Positions 1 through 10,429 of a stretch of DNA of 64,000 nt are shown here, piece after piece. The notes beneath the pieces were generated by a model, which worked only from the letters and a program-made list of their open reading frames with translations, did no database searches and was not told where the DNA came from. The stretch covers positions 248,001-312,000 of the forward strand of contig NZ_LR217735.1 in the NCBI RefSeq assembly GCF_900698995.1, in the 5' to 3' direction. The translations under genes were made by a program, and so were the position numbers. Positions within the stretch are counted from its first letter, which is position 1. Each line of letters begins with the position of its first letter. Origin of the DNA: Erwinia_E haradaeae_C (GTDB lineage: Bacteria; Pseudomonadota; Gammaproteobacteria; Enterobacterales; Enterobacteriaceae).

Positions 1-690
1 TGACAATTTTGTGAATTATAGATAGCAATCGTTAGGTAATACATTTAGATAGATATTATAGTAATTTAAATATTGAATTTTTTAAAAGAAAATAATCTCT
101 AGTGGAATTATAAAGTTATACACTAGATACTTTTATATCGTGCATACTTAATGTAATGATAAATAATTAATTATAATCTATTTCTAGGTTGACGTCTATG
201 TTTTTATCATTAGTGGCATTTTAAAGGGTTATAAAATTAAAGATATTAATTGTGTATAAGTATAAGTTATTCTGATAAGTGATGTAATTTTTAGTTAATT
301 TCTTTACATAACATCATCATTGTAGCACTATAGTAAGAATTATTATTCAAAATGTTATTTATAAGGATTATAGCATAACAAGGATAGCTAACTGTATTAT
401 AATTTTATAAAAAAATAAAAATATAAATGGTCTTTGATATATCGTCTTTGTGCAGTAGACATATTCTCAATATACTTTACTAGACCTAGTGACGCTGTAT
501 TGGGGGGGGATTTATTTTTAAAAGCTGATTAATTAAAATTATAGTTTATATTTTTATTTTTTTATAAATATAATAAGGATAGTTACTATTTCAAGAGAAA
601 TAAAAATCTATTACGTTATATATATTATATGCTAGATAAAATATCAATAATAAAAAAATTAATATAGTTCTAATTGTAATTACAGATTGT
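1..690 (+). pseudogene. mutM: mutM (formamidopyrimidine-DNA glycosylase) remnant, cut by left edge
   Basis: No open frame survives, but short blocks match E. coli MutM in order. At 443-469 the frame reads RLCAVDIF, against SLFAAGIH. At about 470-500 LLDLVT then AVL matches LLARVIKAVL. GG plus LK follows near 505-525, against GGTTLK. Near 580-600 bases resembling the codons for GYFAQE appear. The direction is convergent with coaD, the same arrangement as mutM and coaD in E. coli. The start would lie left of the window. MutM removes oxidised purines from DNA. The coordinates are approximate, and the call rests on weak blocks plus synteny. Confidence 0.45.
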
Positions 691-1278
691 TATTTAAACG
701 TGATTAATTATTTTAAATAATTCAAAATAAAATTACGATTCTTATGTTAGTTTGTTAAGATGAGACGCGGATTTTTAAGTAAATTAAAATTCAGACACTC
801 ATTATTCGCTAAAATGCAACTTAATTCCGTCATTATAGCTATTTATAAAATGTATTTTTGTAGATTTTTTATATAATTTTTATTATATAGAGGTTTTTAT
901 TGATAGCGGAACGCTTTTTAATTATGATATAATTTTAATTATTGATAGTACTTATTAATAATAATATATTCCTATAATATAATAATTATGATTTTGTTAT
1001 AATTACCTATATTGTTATTATAAGATTCAAGTGATAATATAACTATTAGTTATGCATTATCTGTATTTGTGAATTAGATTTTTGGCAGCTAGCTTTACTT
1101 ATAAGATGTTTTGTTAATGCTGACACCTTCTCTCATTAGAATCAAATATGATTTTAGAAATATTTTTCCGAAATATATCTATTAATTTAGATTAAATATT
1201 GTATTAAACTAAAGATTGCATTATGTAATTTTAATAAAATTGAAAAGGAAATTTTTTGGTAGAGCTTATGCGATATTC
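691..1278. other. AT-rich spacer, nothing recognised
   Basis: The spacer lies between the putative mutM remnant and the end of coaD. I read both strands in all frames and saw no protein block, tRNA or clear terminator. It is probably fully decayed DNA. Confidence 0.4.
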
Positions 1279-1773
1279 TTAACGGTCTGTATTCATGAAA
1301 AGACGTACTTTAAATGCTTGATGTACCGGCGTTGGTAGAAGTTCTTGTACATCAGCACCATGTTCAGCTATTTCTTTAATTAATGATGAAGAAAGATAAG
1401 CATGTTGTGTTGTTGTCATAAAAAAAATACTTTCTATATTAGGAGCTAATAAATGGTTTATAGCAGCTATTTTTCTTTCATATTCTAAATCAGATATTGT
1501 TCGTAGACCGCGAATCAGTATGTGAACTTTTTGTTCTTTAGCAAAGTTTACTAATAAATTGCTATATTTTATTACTGATACATTTGGAAGATGTTTGACT
1601 GTTTCTTGTGCTAAGTTTTCTCTTTCTTCAAGAGAAAACATTGTCTTTTTTTTTGGATTATCTGCAATTGCAAGAATGATTTTTTCAAATATTTTTGCGG
1701 CGCGTGTAACTATATCAAGATGACCATTTGTTATTGGATCAAAAGTTCCAGGATAGATAGCTTTCTCTCTCAT
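1279..1773 (-). CDS. coaD: phosphopantetheine adenylyltransferase
   Basis: CoaD transfers AMP from ATP to 4'-phosphopantetheine, the penultimate step of coenzyme A synthesis in the cytoplasm. The 164-residue protein carries the nucleotidyltransferase motif GTFDPITNGH at residues 9-18 and the SSS block near residue 126. Length is close to the 159 residues of E. coli CoaD. It is the last gene of a minus-strand run waaA-waaE-coaD, and its ATG overlaps the waaE stop (TAATG), so translation is probably coupled. The waaA-waaE-coaD order is that of Klebsiella and Serratia; E. coli lacks waaE. Confidence 0.96.
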   Translation of the reverse strand: MREKAIYPGTFDPITNGHLDIVTRAAKIFEKIILAIADNPKKKTMFSLEERENLAQETVKHLPNVSVIKYSNLLVNFAKEQKVHILIRGLRTISDLEYERKIAAINHLLAPNIESIFFMTTTQHAYLSSSLIKEIAEHGADVQELLPTPVHQAFKVRLFMNTDR

Positions 1774-2546
1774 TAGTTTTTATCCCTAGAGGTACAATTA
1801 AGAGCCCATAGGGCAGTATATTTATTAAAAGTATATTGAAAAACAACTATCGCTAGTAACCAACCGCGAGTTCCATCTAAAAAACTTCGACGAATTAATA
1901 ATGTCCTGATAAATGACCAGAAACTATGATAAAGAATTTTTATTCTACCATAATGTTTACCTTGTTGATAGCGTTGTTTAGCCCAAGCCCTAGCATAGGT
2001 ACACTGTTTAAACTGAAAGTCGCAAAAATCTCTACTCGTTACATGCAATAAATCCCCATATAGTAATTGAATGGGTATTTTTGATACATTTAAAGATTCA
2101 TGAACTAAGTTATCATTATAGACACAAAAGGATGGATATAGACGGATGACGCGATCTGGATACCATCCCCCATGTCGCATAGCCTTTCCGAGAAATAGAT
2201 TGCACCGTGCTATACTATATACGATTTTTTTTGGCGGTTTTTTTAGTATTAGGTTAATTGATTTCTGTAACTCTGGCGTTACTCGCTCATCACTATCAAT
2301 CATTAAAATCATGTCATGATTAGCATAATTTTGCGCAATTTGTCTCTGCTTACCATAGCCATACCATACATTAGAGTGATAGATTATCACTCCATAACGA
2401 ACAGCAATATCTAGAGTTTTATCACTACTTTTAAAATCTAAAAGAATAATTTCATCTGCCCAGTTTACTGATTCTAGGCATTGAGCTAGTACTTCTTCTG
2501 AATTATGAGTGATAATTACTACCGATAGTTTTTGTATTTGTTGCAT
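1773..2546 (-). CDS. waaE: LPS core glucosyltransferase WaaE (KdtX)
   Basis: This is a family 2 (GT-A fold) glycosyltransferase of 257 residues, with an N-terminal SVVIITHN strand and a metal-binding IDSDE motif at residues 83-87. In Klebsiella and Serratia the protein encoded between waaA and coaD adds beta-1,4-glucose to heptose I of the LPS inner core. Here the gene sits in exactly that place, directly abutting the waaA stop and overlapping the coaD start. Family and location agree, so the assignment is good, although the acceptor sugar is inferred from the relatives. Confidence 0.85.
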   Translation of the reverse strand: MQQIQKLSVVIITHNSEEVLAQCLESVNWADEIILLDFKSSDKTLDIAVRYGVIIYHSNVWYGYGKQRQIAQNYANHDMILMIDSDERVTPELQKSINLILKKPPKKIVYSIARCNLFLGKAMRHGGWYPDRVIRLYPSFCVYNDNLVHESLNVSKIPIQLLYGDLLHVTSRDFCDFQFKQCTYARAWAKQRYQQGKHYGRIKILYHSFWSFIRTLLIRRSFLDGTRGWLLAIVVFQYTFNKYTALWALNCTSRDKN

Positions 2547-3824
2547 TCAATCATCTTCTTGCGAAAGGTAAGGTTGAATTAATTGTAGCAAATGCTTTAA
2601 TGCACCTTTGTTCTTATGTAGAACATTGAATGCATATAATCCAGCATTGAGGCGATAGCTTTTATCAGTGAGCAATGCGGTAATTTCATCACTTAATGAT
2701 TCAGCATCAGTAACAGTAATTAAAGCATTGCTCTGTTGCAAGAGATGACAAATATCTTTAAAATTAAAGGTATGCGGACCCATTAAGATTGGAATGGTAT
2801 GCGCTGCAGGTTCTAATGGGTTATGACCACCATGTTTAACTAAACTACCGCCAACAAACGCTAGATCTGAAATAGCATATAATAACATTAGTTCACCTAT
2901 AGTATCTCCAATTACCACTTGTGTACTATCAGAAGGTGTTTGACCATTGCTACGCAAAATAAACCTTAAACGGTATTGTTGAGTCAAGTAACGTACGCTG
3001 GAAAAACGTTCTGGATGCCTTGGTGCTAAAATTAATAAAAGGTCTGGAAAACGTTCAAGAAGTTTAGAATGTGCTTTTAAGATTATCTGCTCTTCACCAT
3101 GATGGGTGCTTGCGGCAATCCATATAGATCTCTTTTGCAGTATCCAGTTACTTTTTAACTGGATAGCTTTTTTAGTCAATTCTGGCATAATAGTAACATC
3201 AAATTTTAAACTGCCTGTGACTACTACGCGAGATTGTTGTATACCTAGATTAATAAAATGTTCGCTATCTTCTTTGCTTTGGGCGGCAACTAGAGTAATG
3301 CGCTGAAATAAAGATTTTGTAAAGGTTCCAAATATTTTATACATTTTAGCCGAGCGCTCTGATAAACGGGCATTAGCTATGATGAGAGGAATGCGACGTG
3401 TATATAATAACGTGATCATATTTGGCCAAAGCTCGGTCTCCATTACTATCACTAATTTTGGACGAATAACATCAAAAAAACGGTTCATGACTCCAGGAAG
3501 ATCATACGGTAAGTATACATGAGAAATCATGTTCCCAAGAGAAGATACAGCAAGATGTGAGCCAGTTGGTGTCATGGTGGTGATGACAATGGGTAAATGT
3601 GGATAACGATGATTTAGTTCTCGTATAAGTGGAATTGCGGTGAATGTTTCACCAACGGATACAGCATGAAGTAAAATACCTTGCGTTTTAACTTTTCCTG
3701 CACAGAATCCGTATCGCTCTCCCCACCGTTGGCGATAAGCGGCGGAATTTCGACCACGGATCCAAAGACGGACCCAGATAATAGGTTGAAAAAAATATAG
3801 AAAAGCTGTATAAATAATAAGCAT
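2547..3824 (-). CDS. waaA: 3-deoxy-D-manno-octulosonic acid (Kdo) transferase
   Basis: WaaA attaches Kdo residues from CMP-Kdo to the lipid A precursor at the inner membrane, the first committed step of LPS core assembly. The 425-residue protein has the same length as the E. coli enzyme. It opens with a membrane anchor (residues 1-20), followed by the HAVSVGE motif at 53-59 with the conserved glutamate, and carries the GGSLVKHGGHNPLE block near residue 315 typical of family GT30. The ATG at 3824 matches the family start. It heads a run with waaE and coaD. A likely waaQ remnant lies just upstream. Confidence 0.96.
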   Translation of the reverse strand: MLIIYTAFLYFFQPIIWVRLWIRGRNSAAYRQRWGERYGFCAGKVKTQGILLHAVSVGETFTAIPLIRELNHRYPHLPIVITTMTPTGSHLAVSSLGNMISHVYLPYDLPGVMNRFFDVIRPKLVIVMETELWPNMITLLYTRRIPLIIANARLSERSAKMYKIFGTFTKSLFQRITLVAAQSKEDSEHFINLGIQQSRVVVTGSLKFDVTIMPELTKKAIQLKSNWILQKRSIWIAASTHHGEEQIILKAHSKLLERFPDLLLILAPRHPERFSSVRYLTQQYRLRFILRSNGQTPSDSTQVVIGDTIGELMLLYAISDLAFVGGSLVKHGGHNPLEPAAHTIPILMGPHTFNFKDICHLLQQSNALITVTDAESLSDEITALLTDKSYRLNAGLYAFNVLHKNKGALKHLLQLIQPYLSQEDD

Positions 3825-3829
3825 AATGT

Positions 3830-4850
3830 CACTTGTCTTGTTAGGGCAGCAAGGATAGTAAGTTGATTAGGGGGTATATTGATTAGATCTGAGAAGTTAT
3901 TAGACTTTAAAAACAAACAATAAATAAGTGGTAACCTAAAAGATTATTTCGATTGTTTTTACTCTATCTTTCTAATAAATCCATAATCCTGATGTAAAAA
4001 ATTAATTAAGTATATTATGTTGGTTAAGAGGTCGGCGAAAGAGTCTATTAATATAGCGTTGCTTACCTTAGATTTTACGAAAAATTATATGTATAATTGT
4101 ACATTTTTTTTCTATTGTCAATTAATAATAAAAATTATTAAGTGGATATAAATGAAAATTAAATATCTATTCAGATAGGTTTTATTTATTAATCATTAAT
4201 TAAAACTAATAATTAACTGTATAATTTATAACAAGATTAAGATTATTCATATTATTTCTGTATATCATATAATAGTGAATGAATAGTAGAGTAATTTATT
4301 CTTATTTTTTTATAATTTTTTTATATGATTTCTTACTTAATAACTTATATTATCTCTATAAGCTATATCTAAACTAGAAGTCTAGATAATAAGTAACAGA
4401 TATGATTTCATAAATAGATAAATAAATTGATTATATAAATTTTAATTATATGAATTTTAAATATAAAGATCATTTAAAATAAATGAAATTATCAATTTCT
4501 TTTGCATATAAGATGTAACGATATCAGTATAAGATATAAATATATAAGATTTATTATTTTTTTTATTATATTTTTATATATGACTGATATTAAATTATCA
4601 TTTTGTACATAAATACAGAATTTATGCATTTTTTTATTCTCTATAGCTATATATTTTTTATTAATTTATAATTAAATTTTTATTAATTTATAATTAGAAT
4701 TTAATTTGGTTAATTGAACTATATTTTTAAAAACAATGAGAGATTATCACATAAAACTTATTTTGACATTTTAATTAGAGTATATATTAACATTTATTAA
4801 TGTTATGCTAGTAATGACATGGTATTAAATTTTATTTCATAATTTTATTT
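3830..4850 (-). pseudogene. waaQ: possible waaQ (heptosyltransferase III) remnant
   Basis: Reading leftwards from about 4070, the minus strand gives the block ILIDSFADL, which resembles the LIGVDSAPAHL motif of heptosyltransferases. QDY follows (family: W..DY). Near 3870-3905 comes DLINIPPNQL, resembling the C-terminal LSLIPAAAVI of WaaQ. The order and position immediately upstream of waaA fit the Klebsiella-type LPS cluster. There is no open frame and the left limit is only estimated from the expected gene length. Confidence 0.35.
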
Positions 4851-5911
4851 GTTATATATTTTCTGTTTTTTTGCAAGACGGATACTAAATTTTATTTCGA
4901 ATTTTATAATTAAGATGTGTAACCTTATATTGATATTATAAAGTTAAATATAGATAACATATATCCATTATATGCATTGTAAGATTTTATTTATATTTTT
5001 CATTAAAATGCTAAGATTATTTTTATTATAATTTTTGTTTATGTTATTGAAAAGATAAAATTTTTATTTTTTTATAAAGAAAATATTAAATATATTAATG
5101 ATAATATGTGATATTTAATATCATTAAATAAATATATTATATTTTAATACTATTATAGTAAGCATATTAAATTTAAATAAAATTAAATAAAACAAAAATT
5201 ATACTCATATATTACATATTATATAAAAAATAAAAATAGTTAAAAACTATTATATCTATTCTAAATAAAATAAAACATTATGTATTATATATAGAATACA
5301 TTTTAAAATGAGCAGGATATCGTTTATCTCTTAATTTAATAGTTTAGGTCTAATGGTTAAGAAAAAATCTTCAATATCTTAAAATAAGATAATTAAACTA
5401 ATTTCGTAGAATATATTAAGATATTAGGTAAAAGTACAATTTTTACATTTTGTCTGGTTTGTACAAGTCGCTTGTATTAAGATTTTTTTTGGAAATACTT
5501 TTAAAAAATATATTGGATTCTTAGTGCTTTGTTATTTATCATTGGTCAGTTTGAAAAATATTATGGGTAAGTTTAAAAAGAAAGAATGAATTAAAGAAAG
5601 AATAAGTATTGTTTTATAATATTAAAAATTATTTATTAAAAATATTACAATCATCACTATTATGTATTGATGCATTGATATATACATGTTATGTAATTTG
5701 AATTATGTAATGATTAATATTTAAATTATGTAATGATTAATATTTATATGATAATTATCATGATATGCAATATATTATGATTGAATTAGGATTCAGTTAG
5801 GGTATTAAGTTATCGTTATCCTGATTGTTATCAATAACATCGAGAATTAATTAAGGATGGTCCTATTTAGAATATTTATAATAAATCTTAAAAATTATAT
5901 AAATATTTTGA
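4851..5911. other. AT-rich spacer with a 23-base tandem duplication
   Basis: No protein block was recognised on either strand. The only structure is a perfect two-copy tandem repeat at 5701-5746 (unit begins AATTATGTAATG). The rest is very low-complexity A/T sequence. Confidence 0.4.
5701..5746. repeat. perfect 23-base tandem duplication (2 copies)
   Basis: Copies at 5701-5723 and 5724-5746 are identical. It lies in a non-coding spacer and is best read as a recent replication-slippage event. Confidence 0.85.
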
Positions 5912-5985
5912 TCGGCACGAGAGGATTTGAACCTCTGACCCCCGCCACCCCATGACGGTGCGCTACCAGTCTGCGCTACGTGCCG
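5912..5985 (-). tRNA. tRNA-Pro (anticodon GGG)
   Basis: On the minus strand the sequence folds into a full cloverleaf. The acceptor stem is CGGCACG paired with CGTGCCG. The D arm contains GACTGGTAGC. The anticodon stem CCGTC/GGCGG has loop ATGGGGT (anticodon GGG), and the T arm contains GGTTCAAATC. It closely matches the E. coli GGG-reading proline tRNA. The 3' CCA is not encoded (TCA follows the discriminator A), so CCA must be added by nucleotidyltransferase. Confidence 0.97.
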
Positions 5986-7153
5986 AGTATTTATTATATA
6001 TTATATGTGATATCATTCAGATATTATTGCAATAAATTATATCTAAAATTATTAGATATTCTACTAATTACATGCCTAATTATACGCTAATAATATTAAT
6101 TATCCTTTTATAGTAAAAGCTATGTAAGATTATATCCAGAATCAACCTATCATATGATGTATGAAATTAATATGCAAGATCTTTAATGATTCTAGTCTAT
6201 TTTATGATACAAAAAATATACACATAATATATAGTAATGCGTAGTAATGCGAGTAATGTAGTAATTCATTTATCATACAATTCATTATTTTCATTATTAA
6301 ATTTTATTAAAAAATATGTATAGTATAATTACATTATATATAGTTTAGTCATTTGTATCATATATTATATATTTTATTATTTGTTGTTTATCAAAAATCA
6401 AATTTTATATTATGTATATAATTTTAATGTTTAATAATTTAACAATGTTTATAGTTTATACATTTTTTATATCAAACACCTTCCGATATCTGTCATTTTT
6501 GTTTTTATTTTATAAATTCATACTATCATTTTATATAAAAATAAGATGTAAAAATAGGGTTTATTTGATATATAATTAAATATATAATTAAATAAATTTT
6601 AATATCTAAAAATAAATTTTTATTTTTATTAATTGTTTTATTAGTATACATTAAATTTATTTATTAGTATAAATTAGAGTTAATTTTTTTATTTTAATCT
6701 ATAAGTATTTTATTTTTTTGATGTTTTGTTATATCTCATTTTTAGATATTTAAATAATTTTTTTAATTTGAGCAGTGAATATTATTTTATTTAAATAAAT
6801 TTAAATAATAAATATATAAAAATATATATATAAATATATAAAAATATATAAAATTAAAATTAATATAATATATTTCATATATTATTATGAAGTATTAAAT
6901 AAATATTTTTATAATTTTGAAATATATTAAATATTTATTAAATTATTTATTATTTATTATTTATTATTTTGTGATTTATTAAAAAATTATTATTTATTAT
7001 TTTGTGATTTATTAAAAAATCTTAATTGGTTGTAGTTGAATCATTGATATTTAATTGTATTCATAGAATTTATAATAAAAAAATTTTAAGGATAATTCTG
7101 GATTATATTTTATATAAAAAAATTATATCTTATATAAGAAAAACATTACAAAA
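5986..7153. other. AT-rich spacer upstream of dnaK
   Basis: The spacer is extremely A/T-rich. It contains ATATATAAA-type low-complexity runs near 6810-6860 and a perfect 33-base tandem duplication at 6954-7019. No coding remnant was recognised on either strand. Confidence 0.4.
6954..7019. repeat. perfect 33-base tandem duplication (2 copies)
   Basis: Copies occupy 6954-6986 and 6987-7019. Each ends in GTGATTTATTAAAAAA. Non-coding; probably replication slippage. Confidence 0.85.
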
Positions 7154-7157
7154 ACAG

Positions 7158-7185
7158 TTGAAATTATAACATATGCCCGCATTTA
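7158..7185 (+). promoter_or_regulatory. heat-shock (sigma-32) promoter for dnaKJ
   Basis: TTGAAA at 7158-7163 is followed, after 13 bases, by CCGCATTTA at 7177-7185. The sigma-32 consensus is CTTGAAA with a 13-14 base gap and CCCCATnTA. One mismatch lies in the -10 half. The site is about 80 bases upstream of the dnaK start. It implies that an RpoH-type sigma factor is still encoded elsewhere. Confidence 0.65.
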
Positions 7186-7263
7186 AGTTTTAAAGAATAA
7201 TATAATTATACATACATCTAATAATGATCAGATGATGATTAGAATTTAGTGGGAGATATTTTT

Positions 7264-9180
7264 ATGGGTAAGATTATTGGAATTGACCTTGGTACAACAA
7301 ATTCATGCGTTGCTATCATGGATGGTGGAAAGGCACGTGTATTGGAAAATTCAGAAGGCGATAGAACCACACCTTCTATTATTGCTTATACTCAGGATGG
7401 TGAAACGTTAGTTGGACAGCCTGCTAAGCGTCAGGCGATTACTAATCCACAAAATACTTTGTTTGCTATTAAACGTCTCATTGGTCGTCGTTTTCACGAT
7501 AAAGAGGTGCAATGCGATATAAAAATTATGCCATTTAAAATTGTTAATGCTGATAATGGTGATGCTTGGCTTGATGTTAAGGGAAAACGTATTGCACCAC
7601 CGCAGATTTCTGCGGAAGTCTTAAAAAAAATGAAGAAAACCGCGGAAGATTACTTAGGGGAAGAGGTTAGCGAAGCAGTTATAACAGTACCTGCGTATTT
7701 TAATGATGCACAACGGCAAGCCACGAAAGATGCTGGACGTATTGCAGGTTTAGATGTTAAACGCATTATTAATGAGCCTACTGCCGCTGCATTAGCTTAT
7801 GGTCTAGATAAGAGTCAAGGTAATCGCACAATTGCTGTATATGATTTAGGTGGTGGTACTTTTGATATTTCGATTATTGAAATTGATGAGGTAGATGGTG
7901 AAAAAACCTTTGAAGTATTAGCAACTAACGGTGATACTCATTTAGGTGGTGAAGATTTCGATAGTCGCATGATTAATTACCTTGTGTCTGAATTCAAGAA
8001 AGATCAAGGAATTGATTTACATAATGATCCTTTAGCTATGCAGCGTTTAAAAGAAGCCGCTGAAAAAGCTAAAATAGAGCTTTCTTCTTCTCAACAAACT
8101 GATGTTAATTTACCGTATATCACAGCAGATGCCAATGGTCCCAAACACTTAAACATTAAAGTGACACGTGCAAAGCTAGAATCTTTAGTTGAAGATTTGA
8201 TTATCCGTTCAATTGAGCCATTAAAAATGGCTTTAAAAGATGCAAATTTATCTATATCTGATATTAATGATGTGATTCTTGTGGGTGGTCAAACCCGTAT
8301 GCCTATGGTGCAAGTGAAAGTGGCTGATTTTTTTAGTAAAGAGCCGAGAAAAGATGTTAATCCAGACGAGGCAGTAGCTGTTGGCGCTGCAGTGCAGGGT
8401 GGTGTTTTAGCCGGAGAAGTAAAAGATGTCTTGTTATTGGATGTGACCCCGCTCTCTTTGGGTATTGAAACTATGGGTGGTGTTATGACGTCACTAATTA
8501 GTAAAAATACTACAATCCCAACTAAGCATAGTCAGGTATTTTCTACAGCAGAGGATAATCAATCTGCAGTGACTATTCATGTAGTACAAGGTGAACGAAA
8601 ACGTGCGGTTGACAATAAGTCTCTTGGGCAGTTTAATCTTGATGGTATTCAAAATGCTCCGCGTGGAATGCCGCAAATTGAGGTTACCTTTGATATCGAT
8701 GCAGATGGGATTCTACATGTATCTGCAAAAGATAAGCACACCGGTAAAGAACAAAAAATAACCATTAAAGCTTCTTCAGGTTTAAATGATAGAGAAATTG
8801 AAAAAATGGTGCATGATGCAGAAGTTAATGCTGAGTTAGATCGTAAGTTTTCAGAGTTGGTTCAAACCAGAAATCAAGGTGACCAGATAGTACATAGTAC
8901 ACGCAAGCAATTAAGTGAAATGGGTGATAAACTAGCAGAAAGCGATAGGGCAACTATAGAATCTGCGCTAAATGCATTAAATACAGCATTGAAAGGTGAA
9001 GATAAATCGGAAATTGAAGCCAAGATGCGGATTTTGATGGAATCTTCTTCTAAGCTTATAGAATGCGCTACACAACAAGCAGAGTCTACTAGAGGTTCCA
9101 CAAGTACTACCAAAAACACTAAAAAAGATAATGACGCTGTTGATGCTGAATTTGAAGAAGTGCGCGATAACAAAAAATAA
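7264..9180 (+). CDS. dnaK: Hsp70 chaperone DnaK
   Basis: DnaK is the cytoplasmic ATP-dependent Hsp70 chaperone that folds and rescues proteins with DnaJ and GrpE. The ATG at 7264 (GGGAGA eight bases upstream) gives 638 residues, the same length as E. coli DnaK. A GTG at 7249 would add five residues not found in the family. Visible features are the phosphate loop GIDLGTTNS (residues 5-13), the DLGGGTFD phosphate 2 motif near 194, the VLLLDVTPLSLG linker near 390, the substrate domain, and the EEVRD-type C-terminal tail. A sigma-32-like promoter precedes it and dnaJ follows. Confidence 0.98.
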   Translation: MGKIIGIDLGTTNSCVAIMDGGKARVLENSEGDRTTPSIIAYTQDGETLVGQPAKRQAITNPQNTLFAIKRLIGRRFHDKEVQCDIKIMPFKIVNADNGDAWLDVKGKRIAPPQISAEVLKKMKKTAEDYLGEEVSEAVITVPAYFNDAQRQATKDAGRIAGLDVKRIINEPTAAALAYGLDKSQGNRTIAVYDLGGGTFDISIIEIDEVDGEKTFEVLATNGDTHLGGEDFDSRMINYLVSEFKKDQGIDLHNDPLAMQRLKEAAEKAKIELSSSQQTDVNLPYITADANGPKHLNIKVTRAKLESLVEDLIIRSIEPLKMALKDANLSISDINDVILVGGQTRMPMVQVKVADFFSKEPRKDVNPDEAVAVGAAVQGGVLAGEVKDVLLLDVTPLSLGIETMGGVMTSLISKNTTIPTKHSQVFSTAEDNQSAVTIHVVQGERKRAVDNKSLGQFNLDGIQNAPRGMPQIEVTFDIDADGILHVSAKDKHTGKEQKITIKASSGLNDREIEKMVHDAEVNAELDRKFSELVQTRNQGDQIVHSTRKQLSEMGDKLAESDRATIESALNALNTALKGEDKSEIEAKMRILMESSSKLIECATQQAESTRGSTSTTKNTKKDNDAVDAEFEEVRDNKK

Positions 9181-9227
9181 TTATTTTAAAATAGTAAGGC
9201 GTCTCGTCGAAAGTACCGATTATAACT

Positions 9228-9258
9228 GCACGGGCGTGGATATAATCCACATCCGTGC
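9228..9258 (+). other. dnaK-dnaJ intercistronic hairpin
   Basis: GCACGG pairs with CCGTGC and GTGGA with TCCAC around a TATAA loop, giving an 11-pair interrupted stem. It is unusually GC-rich for this genome. E. coli has a GC-rich hairpin at the same place between dnaK and dnaJ. It may attenuate transcription or protect the dnaK message. A weak T-rich stretch (GTGTTTGTT) follows. Confidence 0.6.
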
Positions 9259-9286
9259 GTGTTTGTTAATGTCAGGATAAAGAGCA

Positions 9287-10429
9287 ATGGTGAAAAGAGA
9301 CTATTACGAGATTTTAGGTATAACTCAATCAGCAGATGAGCGTGAAATTAAAAAGGCTTATAAGCGTCTAGCAATGAAATTTCATCCTGATCGCAATTCT
9401 GGGGACAAGGATTCTGAGGCTCGATTTAAAGAGATTAAAGAAGCTTATGAGGTTCTCACGAACACACAGAAACGTAAAGCTTATGACCAATATGGTCATG
9501 CTGCTTTTGAGCATAGTGGTTCAGGTGGAAGCGGGCAAGGTGGTTTTAGTAGTAATGCTGATTTTAGTGATATCTTTGGTGATGTATTTGGTGATATCTT
9601 TGGGGGAGGACGGCGACAACAGCGTGCTACGCGCGGATCCGATTTTCAATATAATTTAGAGTTATCATTAGAAGAAGCAGTACGTGGTGTATCTAAAGAG
9701 ATTCATATTCCAACTATGGAAGACTGTGTCAAATGTCATGGGAGTGGAGCTAGAGCAGGAACTAAACCAAAAACTTGCTCCACTTGTCATGGTGCAGGTC
9801 AAGTTCAAATTCGACAAGGTTTTTTTACTGTTCAACAGGTTTGCTCGTATTGTCAAGGGAGAGGGGTAATAATCAAAGATCCATGCCAAGTTTGTGGTGC
9901 AAAGGGTCGGGTTTCTAAATCGAAAACTTTATCAGTTAAAATACCAGCAGGAGTAAACACCGGTGATCGTATTCGCTTAAGTGGAGAAGGTGAGCTTGGT
10001 GAAAAAGGATCTCGAGCAGGTGATTTATATGTTGAGATTCAGATGCTAAAACATCACATCTTTGAGCGCGAAGAAAATAATTTATACTGCGAGGTTCCAA
10101 TTAATTTTATAATGGCGGCATTAGGTGGAGAAATTGAAGTACCTACTCTAGATGGGCGTGTAAGTTTAAAAGTGCCACCTGAAACACAAACTGGAAAACT
10201 ATTTCGTATGCGAGGAAAAGGTGTCAGATCAGTGCATGGTGGTGCTGCAGGTGATTTGCTTTGTAGGATAGTAGTTGAAACTCCTGTGAATTTAAATGAA
10301 GATCAAAAAATGATATTACGTGCATTAAATGATAGCTTTGTTGGATCTTCAGAGGGGAGGCATGGTCCGCGTTCTAAAACATTTTTTGATGGTGTCAGGC
10401 AGTTTTTTGATGATTTGAGGCGCTACTGA
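9287..10429 (+). CDS. dnaJ: Hsp40 co-chaperone DnaJ
   Basis: DnaJ delivers substrates to DnaK and stimulates its ATPase. The 380-residue protein (E. coli 376) has a J-domain with HPD at residues 33-35, a Gly/Phe-rich linker (about 70-115), and four zinc-binding repeats starting CVKCHGSG, CSTCHGAG, CSYCQGRG and CQVCGAKG. The last repeat has Ala where the family has Gly. The C-terminal substrate domains follow. It lies 106 bases downstream of dnaK in the usual operon, separated by a conserved-position hairpin. Confidence 0.97.
   Translation: MVKRDYYEILGITQSADEREIKKAYKRLAMKFHPDRNSGDKDSEARFKEIKEAYEVLTNTQKRKAYDQYGHAAFEHSGSGGSGQGGFSSNADFSDIFGDVFGDIFGGGRRQQRATRGSDFQYNLELSLEEAVRGVSKEIHIPTMEDCVKCHGSGARAGTKPKTCSTCHGAGQVQIRQGFFTVQQVCSYCQGRGVIIKDPCQVCGAKGRVSKSKTLSVKIPAGVNTGDRIRLSGEGELGEKGSRAGDLYVEIQMLKHHIFEREENNLYCEVPINFIMAALGGEIEVPTLDGRVSLKVPPETQTGKLFRMRGKGVRSVHGGAAGDLLCRIVVETPVNLNEDQKMILRALNDSFVGSSEGRHGPRSKTFFDGVRQFFDDLRRY

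Noticed and set aside
3614..3916. 100-codon minus-strand frame overlapping the start of waaA
   Set aside because: Most of it is an out-of-frame shadow of waaA. Its N-terminal part is better read as the end of a waaQ-like remnant.
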